A stretch of DNA of 64,000 nt, from assembly GCF_038502225.1 (NCBI RefSeq), contig NC_091311.1:32512049-32576048 (forward strand), read 5' to 3'. The translations under genes were made by a program, and so were the position numbers. How positions within the stretch are numbered: the stretch's first letter is position 1; every line of letters starts with the position of its first letter. Below are positions 37,526 to 48,403 of this stretch, piece by piece. Source of the stretch: Cherax quadricarinatus. Taxonomy: Eukaryota; Arthropoda; Malacostraca; Decapoda; Parastacidae. Below the pieces are notes generated by a model that was not told the DNA's origin, searched no databases, and saw only the letters and a list, made by a program, of their open reading frames with translations.

Positions 37526-38662
37526 TATGTACAGTATTTAGATAAAGGTAGAGAAGTTTTTATTGCATTTATGGATTTAGAAAAGGCATATGATAGAGTG
37601 GATAGAGGAGCAATGTGGCAGATGTTGCAAGTATATGGAATAGGTGGTAAGTTACTAAATGCTGTAAAGAGTTTTTATGAGGATAGTGAGGCTCAGGTTA
37701 GGGTGTGTAGAAGAGAGGGAGACTACTTCCCGGTAAAAGTAGGTCTTAGACAGGGATGTGTAATGTCACCATGGTTGTTTAATATATTTATAGATGGGGT
37801 TGTAAAGGAAGTAAATGCTAGGGTGTTCGGGAGAGGGGTGGGATTAAATTTTGGGGAATCAAATTCAAAATGGGAATTGACACAGTTACTTTTTGCTGAT
37901 GATACTGTGCTTATGGGAGATTCTAAAGAAAAATTGCAAAGGTTAGTGGATGAGTTTGGGAATGTGTGTAAAGGTAGAAAGTTGAAAGTGAACATAGAAA
38001 AGAGTAAGGTGATGAGGGTGTCAAATGATTTAGATAAAGAAAAATTGGATATCAAATTGGGGAGGAGGAGTATGGAAGAAGTGAATGTTTTCAGATACTT
38101 GGGAGTTGACGTGTCGGCGGATGGATTTATGAAGGATGAGGTTAATCATAGAATTGATGAGGGAAAAAAGGTGAGTGGTGCGTTGAGGTATATGTGGAGT
38201 CAAAAAACGTTATCTATGGAGGCAAAGAAGGGAATGTATGAAAGTATAGTAGTACCAACACTCTTATATGGGTGTGAAGCTTGGGTGGTAAATGCAGCAG
38301 CGAGGAGACGGTTGGAGGCAGTGGAGATGTCCTGTTTAAGGGCAATGTGTGGTGTAAATATTATGCAGAAAATTCGGAGTGTGGAAATTAGGAAAAGGTG
38401 TGGAGTTAATAAAAGTATTAGTCAGAGGGCAGAAGAGGGGTTGTTGAGGTGGTTTGGTCATTTAGAGAGAATGGATCAAAGTAGAATGACATGGAGAGCA
38501 TATAAATCTATAGGGGAAGGAAGGCGGGGTAAGGGTCATCCTCGAAAGGGTTGGAGAGAGGGGGTAAAGGAGGTTTTGTGGGCAAGGGGCTTGGACTTCC
38601 AGCAAGCGTGCGTGAGCGTGTTAGATAGGAGTGAATGGAGACGAATGGTACTTGGGACCTGA
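37526..38662 (+). pseudogene. RTE reverse transcriptase C-terminal half, open frame
   Basis: 379 codons remain open: FMDLEKAYDRVDRGA, GLRQGCVMSPWLFNIFIDGV, QLLFADDTVLMGDSKEKLQR, LLYGCEAWVVNAAARRRLEA and RWFGHLERMDQSRMTWRAYK. The endonuclease and RT fingers are missing through 5' truncation, so it cannot be autonomous. The frame is fused to 10 unrelated codons upstream (37496-37525). Confidence 0.85.
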
Positions 38663-39002
38663 CGATCTGTTGGAGTGTGAGCAGGGTAATATTTAGTGAA
38701 GGGATTCAGGGAAACCAGTTATTTTCATATAGTCGGACTTGAGTCCTGGAAATGGGAAGTACAATGCCTGCACTTTAAAGGAGGGGTTTGGGATATTGGC
38801 AGTTTGGAGGGATATGTTGTGTATCTTTATATGTGTATGCTTCTAGACTGTTGTATTCTGAGCACCTCTGCAAAAAACAGTGATAATGTGCGAGTGTGGT
38901 GAAAGTGTTGAATGATGATGAAAGTATTTTCTTTTTGGGGATTTTCTTTCTTTTTTGGGTCACCCTGCCTCGGTGGGAGACTGCTGACTTGTTGAAAAAA
39001 AA
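37526..39002 (+). mobile_element. 5'-truncated RTE-like LINE
   Basis: Joins RTE sequence at CAGTATTTAGATAAAGGTAG and runs to the poly-A at 38996. Nearly identical to 31985-33450, but it keeps the 7 bp (GTAATGT) deleted there. Same subfamily as the copy at 30033. Confidence 0.88.
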
Positions 39003-39855
39003 AAAATTGTCTATGGGTCCTGTTGCAACTATCAAGTGTTTTAGTTTGGGATTAATATTAGAATTTATGGTTCTGTAAATGTAGGTTGCACAGTAGCAGG
39101 TGTGAATGTTTTGTACATGAGTAGGTTTAGGTCTTTGAAGTGTGTAGGGGGGGGGGGGGGATGTTGTCTACCTGGAGTTATTTGGAGAGGGTTTCGGGGA
39201 TCAACTTCCCCACGGCCCAGTCTAAGACCAGGCCTCATAGTGGCTCTGGGTCTGATCAACCAGGGTGTTACTGCTGGCCACATGTAAACTTATGTACGAA
39301 CCACAGCCCGACTGATCAGATACTGACTTTAGGTGTGTGTCCAACACCTTGAAGACAGGGGTCTATTTGTAATCCCCCTTATGTATGCTGGGAGGCAGTT
39401 GAACAGTCTTGGGCCCCTGACACTTAGTGTGTTGTCTCTTAGTGTACTCATGGCCCCCCTACTTCTCATGGGGGTAATGTTGCATCTCATGCAGAATCTC
39501 TTGCTTTTGTAGGAAGTGATTTTCATGTGCAAGTTTGGTACTAATCCTTCTAGGATTTTCTAAGTGTATATTATCATGCATCTTTCTCACCTGCATTCCA
39601 GGGAATACAAATCAAAGGGATTCAACCATTCCCAGTAATGTAGGTGCTTTATCATACTTGTGTGTGCCATGAAAGTTCTCTATACATTCTCAAGGTCAGC
39701 ATTTTTGCCTGCCTTGAAGGGGGTAGTTAGTGTATAGCAGTATTCCAGCCTAGAGAGAAGCAGCAACTTGAAGAGAATCATCATGGGCTTGGCATCCCTA
39801 GTTTTGAAGGTTCTCATTATGCATCCCATCATTTTTCTAGCAGATGAGATAGATA

Positions 39856-40058
39856 CAGTGGACCCCCGGTTAACGATATTTTTTCACTCCAGAAGTATGT
39901 TCAGGTGCCAGTACTGACCGAATTTGTTCCCATAAGAAATATTGTGAAGTAGATTAGTCCATTTCAGACCCCCAAACATACACATACAAATGCACTTACA
40001 TAAATACACTTACATAATTGGTCGCATTCGGAGGTAATCATTATGCGGGGGTCCACTG
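39856..40058. mobile_element. 203-bp pogo-like MITE
   Basis: Ends CAGTGGACCCCCGGTTAACG and CATTATGCGGGGGTCCACTG are inverted, with TA at 39854-39855 and 40059-40060. The termini match the CAG-bearing Tigger elements (CAGTGGACCCCGCAT), so those may supply its transposase. Its interior (TACACTTACATAATTGGT) is shared with the MITE at 34565. Confidence 0.88.
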
Positions 40059-40104
40059 TACATTGTTGTCTTTGAAGGAGAGGTCCTTCAAAGACAACAA
40101 TGTA
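40059..40104. repeat. Perfect 21-bp inverted repeat with 4-nt loop
   Basis: Arms 40059-40079 and 40084-40104 (CATTGTTGTCTTTGAAGGA core) are exactly complementary. It adjoins the MITE. The intact F copy has only one arm here (near 13217-13240). Confidence 0.9.
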
Positions 40105-40835
40105 TCTCATTATCTATCTGACATTATCACTCCCAGGTCCTTCACATTAGTTGTTCACTCTGTTGTGTGGTTAGAATTTTTTATACCCTGATAAAATTTT
40201 AATTAACTCAAGTTTTCCATATCCGAGTAGTTGAAATTTCTCTTCGTTGAACTTCATATTGTTTTCTGCAGCCCATTTAAAGATTTGATTGATGTCTTCT
40301 GGGAGTCTTGCAGTGTCTTTGATAGAGGACACTCATGGCAATTCGAGTGCCATCCGCAAAGAAGGCACGGAGCTATGGCTTACATCTTTGTCTACGTCAG
40401 ATATGAGGAGGAACAAGATGGGAACAAGCATTGTGCCTCAGACTTGACTGTTTACTATTACTTTTTGTGTTCTGTTTGTTAGGAAGTTACAGATCCATCT
40501 ACCAACTTTTCCTGTTTTCTTTGTCATGCATTTTGTTATTACACCGTGGTCGCACTTGTCAAAAGCTTTTGCGAAGTCTGTGTATACATCTGCATTTTGT
40601 TTATCCTCTAAAGTATCCAGAACCTTGTCATTGTGGTCCAGCAGAAATGTTTTTTATCTCTTCTAGTTTCAGTGACTATTAGAATAGTATAATTGCTTGG
40701 ACTTTGATTAATTTGGTGACAACCGATGTATAGCGTGTGATAAATTCTTTAGTTATTAAGCCCCTTCTATATTGTTTTTCATATTGACGAGTCTTAGAAT
40801 GCTGTTAGTAAGCCATGGGCAACTGTCTTTTATTA

Positions 40836-42955
40836 ATGTTTAATTTTGCAAAAGCCTTTGACAGGCATGATCATGGCGTAATAGCACACAAAATACATGC
40901 TAAAGGAATAACTGGCTAAGTGGGGAGATGGATCTTCAACTTCCTAACCAATTGAACACAAACGGTAGTGGTCAACAGAGTTAAATCAGAAGCTGGCATA
41001 GTGAAAAGCTCTGTTCCACAAGGCACAGTCCTCACCCCCATCCTGTTCCTCATATCAGACAGATGTAATCCACAGCACTGTATCATCCTTTGCAGACAAT
41101 ACTAGGATCTGCATGAGACTGCCATCTATTGAGGATACTGTTAACCAAGATATAAACCAAGGTTTCCAATGGGCAACAGAAAACTATGATGTTCAATGAA
41201 GACAAATTCCAACTACTTCGTTATGGAAAATTGAGGGTATCAAATGATTTGGATAAAGAAAAATTGGATATCAAATTGAGGAGGAGTATGGAAGAAGTGA
41301 ATGTTTTCAGATATTTGGGAGTTGACGTGTCAGCGGATGGATTTATGAAGGATGAGGTTAATCATAGAACTGATGAAGGGAAAAAGGCGAGTGGTGCATT
41401 GAAGTATATGTGGGGACAATAAATGTTATCTATGGAGGCAAAGAAGGGAATGTATGAAAGTATAGTAGTACCAACTTTCTTATATGGGTGTGAAGCTTGG
41501 GTTGTAAATGCTGCAGTGAGGAGGCAGTTGGAGGTAGTGGAGATGTCCTAAAGGCAGTATGTGGTGTAAATATTATGCAGAAAATTCAGAGTGTGGAAAT
41601 TAGGTGTGAAGTTAATAAAAGTATTAGTCAGAGGGCTGAAGAGGGGTTGTTGAGGTGGTTTGGTCATTTAGAGAGAATGGATCAAAGTAGAATGACATGG
41701 AGAGCGTAAAAATCTGTAGGGGAAGGAAGGCGGGGTAGGGGTCATCCTCGAAAAGGTTGGAGGGAGGGGGTAAAAGAGGTTTTGTGGGCGAGGGGCTTGG
41801 ACTTCCAGCAAGCGTGCGTGAGCGTGTTAGATAGGAGTGAACGGAGACGAATGGTATTTGGCACCTGACGAGCTGTTGGAGTGTGAGCAGGGTAATATTT
41901 AGCGAAGGGATTCATGGAAACCGGTAATTTTTATATAGCCAGACTCAAGTCCTGGAAATGGGAAGTACAATGCCTGCACTTTAAAGGAGGGGTTTGGGAT
42001 ATTGGCAGTTTGCAGGGATATGTTGTGTATCTTTATACACAACACCTCTGCAAAAACAGTGATTATGTGTGAGTGAGGTGAAAGTGTTGAATGATGAAAT
42101 TTTTCTTTTTTGGGGATTTTCTTTCTTTTTGGGTCACCCTGCCTCGGTGGGAGCCAGCCGACTTATTAAAAAAAAAAAAACTAGAACTGAGTATATTACA
42201 AACTGACCATACAATAGAGCAGAAAAATAATGCAAGGGACCTGGAGTTGTAATGTTTGAGGATCTCACTTTCAAGAATCACAAGTGCCACGATCACAACT
42301 GCAAAGAAAATGATAGGATGGATAATGAGAACGTTCAAAACACGAGATGCCAAGCCAATGAAGATCCTTTTCAAATCACTTGTTCTCTCTAGGCTGGAAT
42401 ATTGCTGTACATGAACATCTCCATTCAAAGAGGTGAAATTGCAGAACCAGAGAATGTACAGACAACCTTTACTGCACATATAAGTTCCGTCAAACGCCTT
42501 AACTACTGGGAACGCTTGGAGGCACCTGACTTGTACTCACTGGAATGCTGGCGAGAGATATAATCTACACTTGGAAAATCCTAGAGGGAATGGTCCCAAA
42601 TCTACACACAGAAATCACTCCCTACAAAAGTAAAAGACTGGGCTGGCAGTGCAAAATACCCTCAATGAAAAGTAGGGGTACCATTGGTACACTAAGAGAA
42701 AATACCGTAAGTGTCCAGGGCCCAAGACTGTTCAACAGCCTCCCACCATGTATAAGGGGAATTACGAATAGTCCCCTGGCTGCCTTCAAGAGGGAGCTGG
42801 ACAGCCGGGCTCTGGTTTGTACATTGGATTACATGTGGCCAGCAGTAACAGCCTGGTTGATCATGCCCTGATCCACAGGGAGGCCTGGTTATGGACCGGG
42901 CTGCAGGGGCATTGATCCCCGGAATACCCCCTCCAGGTATGGTACAATGTGAAGG
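40836..42955 (+). mobile_element. Family F LINE, + strand, interrupted by an RTE
   Basis: 40836-41223 holds block A (FAKAFDRHDHGVIAHKIHAK) and block B (KSSVPQGTVLTPILFLI) in broken frames. 42181-42955 holds the thumb and C-terminus, with frame 42545-42871 (GMVPNLHTEITPYKSKRLGW; GPRLFNSLPPCIRGITNSPL) and the F terminus CTGGTTGATCATGCCCTGAT to CCCTCCAGGTA. Confidence 0.72.
41224..42178 (+). mobile_element. RTE 3' portion inserted in family F
   Basis: Begins at GGGTATCAAATGATTTGGAT (thumb region), continues through YLGVDVSADGFMKDEVNHRT with stops and small deletions, and ends with GTCACCCTGCCTCGGTGGGA and poly-A. The F sequence resumes at 42181 (ACTAGAACTGAGTATATTAC). Confidence 0.8.
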
Positions 42956-43058
42956 GAAGAATGGGGGGGGGGTAATTAGGTTCAGCAGAAGAACGAAAGG
43001 TCCAATTCCTCAAATCAAAAGTCTCTTCACAACTACGAGGAGCCCCCACTTGAAGAGG
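42956..43058 (-). mobile_element. Head of the I-type LINE or its SINE (reversed)
   Basis: Minus strand: GCCTCTTCAAGTGGGGGCTC, TGTGAAGAGACTTTTGATTT and GAACCTAATTACCCCCC, matching 45715-45812 including the 10-nt connector. The body and tail are absent. Confidence 0.65.
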
Positions 43059-43334
43059 CACCATTGTGTAGACCAGAAAAAAGGACAGAGTGGCAAGAAT
43101 CTTTGGTATCCTCTGCAGATGGTGCTGGTTTGAAGGAGCATGCCTTGTTACCACAGGTCCATAACTGGAAGAGGTGTGCTATTGCTGATGAAAGGAGTAG
43201 ATTTTATATATGCCATAAAAATAAAATGTAATTTGCTCACAAAAACCTACAAGGCTATAGGTGGACAAGTGCACAATTTATTGTGAAAGTTGTGGCCAAT
43301 GAGAAACTTCAGGCCCTATACTTCTGACGTGCCC
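43059..43334. other. Nothing recognised
   Basis: A 276-bp stretch without a supported frame or a repeat I can match in the window. Confidence 0.5.
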
Positions 43335-44391
43335 CCAGGTGCCCTCTCCGAAACTTGTTCTCAGGGTCGGTCAAATTTCAAAAAAAAAAATTATTTTTTA
43401 TGAAAAGATAGAGAATCTTTTCTCAATCATAATGACACCAAAAGTATGAAATTTGATTGAAAACTTACAGAATTATGCTCTCGCGAAGTTAGTGATCTCA
43501 ACGATGTTTACGCATCGGCGATTTTGTCCACTTTGAGCCCTATTTTTGGCCAATTCCAATGTACTAGTCGACAAAAATCATAACTATTTCGCTAGAACTC
43601 CATTTTTTCTATCGAATGAGCACAAGAAACCACCCATTTACCAATTTCAACTATCCAATAAAGTGGTCAGAATTTAGCAATTTTGCCAATTTCACACAAG
43701 TTTCAAAAGATGCCAATTTCCGAATAGGGTCCAGAATAAACAAGAAAGGCATTCCTGGCACTAAAATAACAAGTTCTCTGTTCGTTAGTCACATCCTCAG
43801 GCCCCTCTTATATTTCTTTGGCTTTCCACTTCGAATTTCTATTATTACAAAAAAATAGAAGATTTACTGTTATGCAGACTGCTGCATTAGTGTAGAAATG
43901 GTATAAATAATATCAGCGTACTTGTGAAAGAATATTAGACTCACCAGTTGACGTGTATTGGATGCTTGGCATGATTTGTTTACTTTTGAACTTTGGTAAA
44001 AATTGAACATTTCTGCTACTTTGCTCTCAATTTCAAGGTACTTTTCATTGTAAAACCAGTCAAAATCATCATAATTTTTGTAATATGTCTTCCATTCTAA
44101 AATGAGACCAAGAAAAGTAGAATACAACAATAAATACCATACGAAAATAGAGTGCTAAGTCACTGTTTTAATCCAAAAACACTGTCAAAGTTTTTTTCTC
44201 ATTACGCACTGTGTGCTGCAGGATTTTTTTTTTATACTGCGCACACTGACCACATAGACCCATTCTTTCATATGTAGGCCTACCAGCTTTCTCTCACCAG
44301 ATTTGAGGGCGCTAGAATTTAGGCATACTAGTACGTCAAAAACCCTGGGTCGTAAGCCGTACTAGTATGGCCAAAACCCTCAAAGGGTTAA
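43335..44391 (+). mobile_element. TTAA element (E9), CTAG-core subfamily
   Basis: The right end has twin palindromes CATACTAGTACG (44324-44335) and CGTACTAGTATG (44358-44369), then CCCTCAAAGGGTTAA. The left end lacks its TTAA but starts at GCCCTCTCCGAAACTTGTTC. The interior matches E4 almost throughout. Confidence 0.75.
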
Positions 44392-44445
44392 AAGGTACAA
44401 CTGCATTGTTGAATATTTCAAGTGACTGTCAGTAGAAAAGATACT

Positions 44446-44985
44446 AGAGCCCCACTTATACAGTGAGTCTGGTTCCAGGGTACTGCCATAAAGTGAAAAA
44501 TCACCAAAAAGCTGCTTATCCCTTAAAGGGAAGTTCAGTGATGATGAAGGGTTCTTGATCCAAAGAATTATATTTTTTCTCCCTTTCCTTGGATCAAACC
44601 CAATTACCTCCCATTCCTCAATGATGTATGACCCCTACCAGTATTAGCACTTCATCTAAGTATGATAGCCAGTTACATATGTATTGCAGATCACAATGTC
44701 AAATCTTTGGAGAAATGGACCATAGCTATCACACTTAACCATCCTTGCTACCTTAACTGACTGTTCACGTGTTTTTCCTTCATAAAAGCAAAATCAGGCA
44801 TTTAAAAGGAGTCATAACCAGTCTGAAACCCAACTTTGCCTGCATTTTTTAAAGGCAAATTATCCTTATCTGCCTTCTTGGGGAGGTAAAGATACTGATT
44901 GCTGGATCTCTAAAGGTGGCAGAGCAAACTAATGAACAGTAGAGAAGCAAGAGTAAAAAAAGCAGATTTGCAATAGAGGCAATGA
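44446..44985 (+). mobile_element. Fragment of a T1-like element with nested SINE D3
   Basis: 44450-44515 (GAGCCCCACTTATACAGTGA, GGTTCCAGGGTACTGCCATA) resembles the T1 left end. SINE D3 follows at 44520-44660. 44660-44985 has no recognisable content. Confidence 0.45.
44520..44660 (+). mobile_element. SINE D3
   Basis: Head with GATCCAAAGAA / TTCCTTGGATC inverted pair (44557-44567, 44585-44595), connector AAACCCAATT, and tail TGACCCCTACCAGTATTAGC. Same architecture as D1 with different stem sequences. Confidence 0.65.
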
Positions 44986-45714
44986 TTAACCCCTTGATTG
45001 TCGCAACCCCAAATCCTAAGGTGTCTCCTGGTGTCGCAAAATTTAAAAAAAAAAAAAATTACGAAATGATGAGAATCTTTTCCCGGTTGTAATGACACCA
45101 AAAGAACGAAATTTGATGGAAAACTGACGGAATTACGTTCTCACGAAGTTAGTGACCTTGGCAATATTTACGAATTGACGATTTTACCCACTTTGAGCCT
45201 TATTTTCAGCTAATTCCATTGTTCCAGTCGACCAAATTCATAGCTATTTCTTTAGAACTCCATTTTTTTCTATCGACTGAATACAAGAAACTGCCCATTT
45301 ACCGATTTCAACTACCCAATAACATGGTCAGAAATTTGCAATTTGGCCAATTTCACGAAAATTAGAAAATATGACAATTTCAAAATAGGGTCCAGAATGA
45401 GCAATGCAGACATTCCTGGCTCTAAAATAACATTTTCTTTGTTCATCAGTCACGTCTCCAGGCCCCTCTGATATTACTCTTGCTTTCTATATTGAATTTT
45501 TATTCAAACAAAAAATAGAAGATTTACTGTTATGCAGACTACTGCAATATTGTAATAATTGTATAAATAATGTCAACCCATCCATAACTGCATATTAGAA
45601 TGGCTACTTGGGCATTTATTGGAAAATGACATCATTTGTTTACTTTTGAACATCGGCAAAAATCAAACATTTCCCCTACTTTGAGCTCCATTTCAAGATT
45701 CTTTTCATAGTAAA

Positions 45715-45812
45715 CCTCTTCAAGGGGGGCTCCTTGGCGTGGTGAAGAGGCTCTTGGTCTGAGGAATTAGCCCTGTCCGTCTTCTTCCTCAGACCGAACC
45801 TAATTACCCCCC
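45715..45812 (+). ncRNA. Structured 5' head RNA of the I-type LINE (candidate HDV-like ribozyme)
   Basis: Stems visible by eye: P1 45715-45722 with 45743-45750 (CCTCTTCA/TGAAGAGG); P4 45756-45766 with 45785-45795 (GGTCTGAGGAA/TTCCTCAGACC, 11 bp); P2 45724-45729 with 45807-45812 (GGGGGG/CCCCCC), which crosses P1 and makes a pseudoknot. A 10-nt connector GAACCTAATT joins P4 to P2. The same layout with different stem sequences occurs in SINE D1 and D3. The order P1-P2-P1'-P4-P2' is that of HDV-like ribozymes found at 5' ends of several non-LTR elements, but P3 and P1.1 are weak here, so catalysis is unproven. Confidence 0.5.
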
Positions 45813-46446
45813 ATTCTCCCCTCCCCTATCCCATCCTCTCCATCCTCCCCTTTTTCCATTCCTCCTCCTCCTCCCCACCCCTCCCTTTTGCCCTTCCTCT
45901 TTTTGGCCTTTGGGATTTCTCCCACAGGCGCGCTAGTTCCTAGGTAGGGGAAAGAACACCGGGGTCCATCCCATTCCGTTGAGGTTCTTGGCGGTGGCGT
46001 AGTTTGCCGTGGAATCTGGATTGCCTGGGGATGTCCCGATCCCTCTCCGGTATCCCGGAGTAGCTTTGGGTATCTTTCGGGCGACGGGTGTATCTCTGGA
46101 AGCCACCTTTCGGATTCCGGGGGTGGTGGCCGAAGGAGGTATGCTTTGTGGCGGATATCCGGCCACCCTCTCTTTTGTCCACTGAGGTAGCTCGGCAGAT
46201 GTGAGGTTGCTATCCCGGATTGCTGGTTTACTGACATGAAGGGTAGGGTATGGCACGGGTTCCATGCTGCATCTGCGCTACTAGCGGTGTTGAGGTCCTC
46301 TTGGGCGAGGAGGGAGATTTCCGGCCCTTTCATTCCTCCTGGGAACTATTCCTCCCCGCTCCCCCCTTTATTTATTCTTTTTTTATTTTTATTTTCTTTT
46401 CTTTTCTTTTTTTTCTTAAAACAAAAAGCAAAGGAGTAACCTAACC

Positions 46447-48178
46447 ATGGCAGCCCTAGTCCATGAACCCACTACCCCCGGGCCCCTTCTTGATACCGCA
46501 CCCCATTCTGACCCTGCCCTGTGTTTAGACCACTCTTCGGACACTCCTGATGCCCCTGATTGCTGGTGCTGTTTCCTCACCCGCTTCAGGTACCGGGGCT
46601 TCGACTGACTCCTTCGATTTGTCTGAACTCCGCTCTTCTTTGACTATGCTTCCGGCTTCTCCCTCTACGGTACGGCAATTTTCGAATCGCCCGCCCATTT
46701 CACGCCAGACCAACTCCGGTCCTACTCCTAAACGCCAACGTCAATCTCCTGATGATGCTCCTTCGTTACCTTCCCATTCTACTCGGAAAAGACCGACACG
46801 TCAAGCACTCCCTCTCCACGCTCAGTTTCGGACCACACAATGGACAAAATTCTTTACTTTAAGACCGACTTCTTCTTCTGCCTACCTTTCTGACCATAGT
46901 ATTGGCAAAGCGCTCCTGCGTCATGTTGGCAGAGATATTTCATTTCATGCTCTCAAGAGCGGTACGCGCATCGTCACTGTCCAGAATGCTAACCAAGCTC
47001 ATGATCTTTCTCTCCTTTCGAATATCGATACTACTCCTATCACTATGGAAAAACATCTTTCTCTCAATTCTTGTAGTGGTACTGTCATTCTGCCCCATAC
47101 CATAGTCCAACAGAATTTCCAGTCATGTGGCAATGACATTTTTGAACAGCTGGAACCCCAGGATCTCCCAATCCTCAAAGTAGACACTTATGTCCTTCCT
47201 GCCCGGGGGCGGAGACGTTACCCTTGCAATGTGGCTCGTTTAACTTTTGACAGCCGAGAACTCCCGTCCTCTGTATATGTCGCTGGACATCGGTTACAAG
47301 TTCGAAAGGTGATACCTACACCGCAACAATGTAGAAATTGCTGGCGTTTTGGTCACCCAGCGAAATATTGCAGATCTATGGCCGAATGCCCAGTCTGTGG
47401 TGCCGACGACCATTCTAATACATCTTGCAGTCAACCTCCATCTTGCCTTAATTGTAATGAAGCTCACCCTTCGTACTCCCGCCGTTGCCAGGTCTACTTA
47501 AATGAACGTGAAATCCGTTGCCTCAAAGAGGCAGAAGGTCTCCCTTATGCTATGGCAGTTACTCATCTCCGCCTCCAAGGGAGACTACCCCGTGTTTCTT
47601 ATTCTCGTGTTTCCAAACATGCCCCCACTTCTGGGGTCCCATCTTCTGCAGCCTCCTCTGTTGTTACCCCTCCCATAGCCACTACGGCATCTAATCCTTT
47701 TGCTGTCCTTGGCTCTGACGTCCCGACTACAACTCAGTCTGTTCTCACATCTTCGCGTCCTTCCTCACAAGCCCCAGTATCGACAAGACCTCGTACGACA
47801 CCTAATACCAATCGCCCCTCTACTCAGAAGTCCAAAAAATCCACATTGCTCAAATCTTCTTTTCCCCTTCCTTCCCTTCTTCCACCTCCACACTTTACCT
47901 TTCCAGTCTCTGTACCTAGTTCTTCCCCTCTCTCTGGCTCTATTACAAGTGTGGAGATTCACCCTCCTCCTCGTACTATGCCTTCCACCCCCGTCCCCTC
48001 CCAAGTTTCTCCCTCTTCTGCCACCTCCCAGGTTTCTGCCTCTTCTGTCCCCCCCTACACTTCATCTCCAGTCCCTTACACTCTTCCCTCCCCCTCTACT
48101 TTGGTACAGTCCATTACTGTCCCAATCTTCTATCTCCAATATGGTCTCCCATACATCTTTGAATTCAGAAACACTTGA
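46447..48178 (+). pseudogene. I-type LINE ORF1 (gag-like, CCHC zinc knuckles)
   Basis: A likely start ATG at 46447 in good context (AACCATGG) reads MAALVHEPTTPGPLLD, but a frameshift near 46540 moves to the 542-codon frame open from 46550. Features: Ser/Pro-rich N-terminus; RRM-like middle (~residues 90-250); three zinc knuckles at ~residues 260-310 (CRNCWRFGHPAKYC, CPVCGADDHSNTSC, CLNCNEAHPSYSRRC); then HLRLQGRLPRVSYSRV and a long Ser/Pro/Thr-rich C-terminus. It would coat LINE RNA. Only the N-terminal frameshift is a clear lesion. Confidence 0.8.
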
Positions 48179-48403
48179 AGCCATTTCAGAATATATTGCA
48201 GAGACTAAACCTTCAATGGACACTGATTCACTTCCTGTTCCTTCTCTTCCCTCTCCTCCATCTTCACAACCCCATTCTTCGCAACGCTCCGTTCCTTCGC
48301 TACTTGAACGTCTTCCAATGCCACCACACGTTGACTTTTCTAACCCCTCTAGTCCGTAGGTGCCTTTACCTACAGATTCCTGATATTTTCTTCATCGCCA
48401 ATC

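Larger units (their letters stand above)
39164..40640 (-). mobile_element. Family F LINE, reversed, truncated
   Basis: The minus-strand 3' end at 39164-39340 (CTGGTTGATCAGACCCAGAG) and the RT region at 40200-40620 parallel the copy at 12613-14519, with more lesions. Minus-strand frame 39329-39532 reads RGAMSTLRDNTLSVRGPRLF, typical of the family's C-terminus. Split by the MITE at 39856. Confidence 0.7.
37395..40835 (-). mobile_element. CR1/Jockey-type LINE relic split into three pieces
   Basis: Segments 37395-37525, 39006-39150 and 40660-40835 align in order with the reversed CR1 copy at 5757-7700 (the stretch with CTTTTATGTATATTGAATTT; GTACATGAGTAGGTTTAGGT; TTGTTTTTCATATTGACGAG). An RTE (37526-39002) and a reversed family F copy (39164-40640) occupy the gaps. 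Confidence 0.65.

Noticed and set aside
43059..43334. Possible small exon (DQKKGQSGKNLWYPLQMVLV)
   Set aside because: No splice partner, no recognised similarity and a very short frame.
47700..48359. 219-codon Leu/Pro-rich frame overlapping I-type ORF1 and the spacer
   Set aside because: Out-of-frame translation of CT-rich sequence; no motifs, and ORF1 explains the coding signal.
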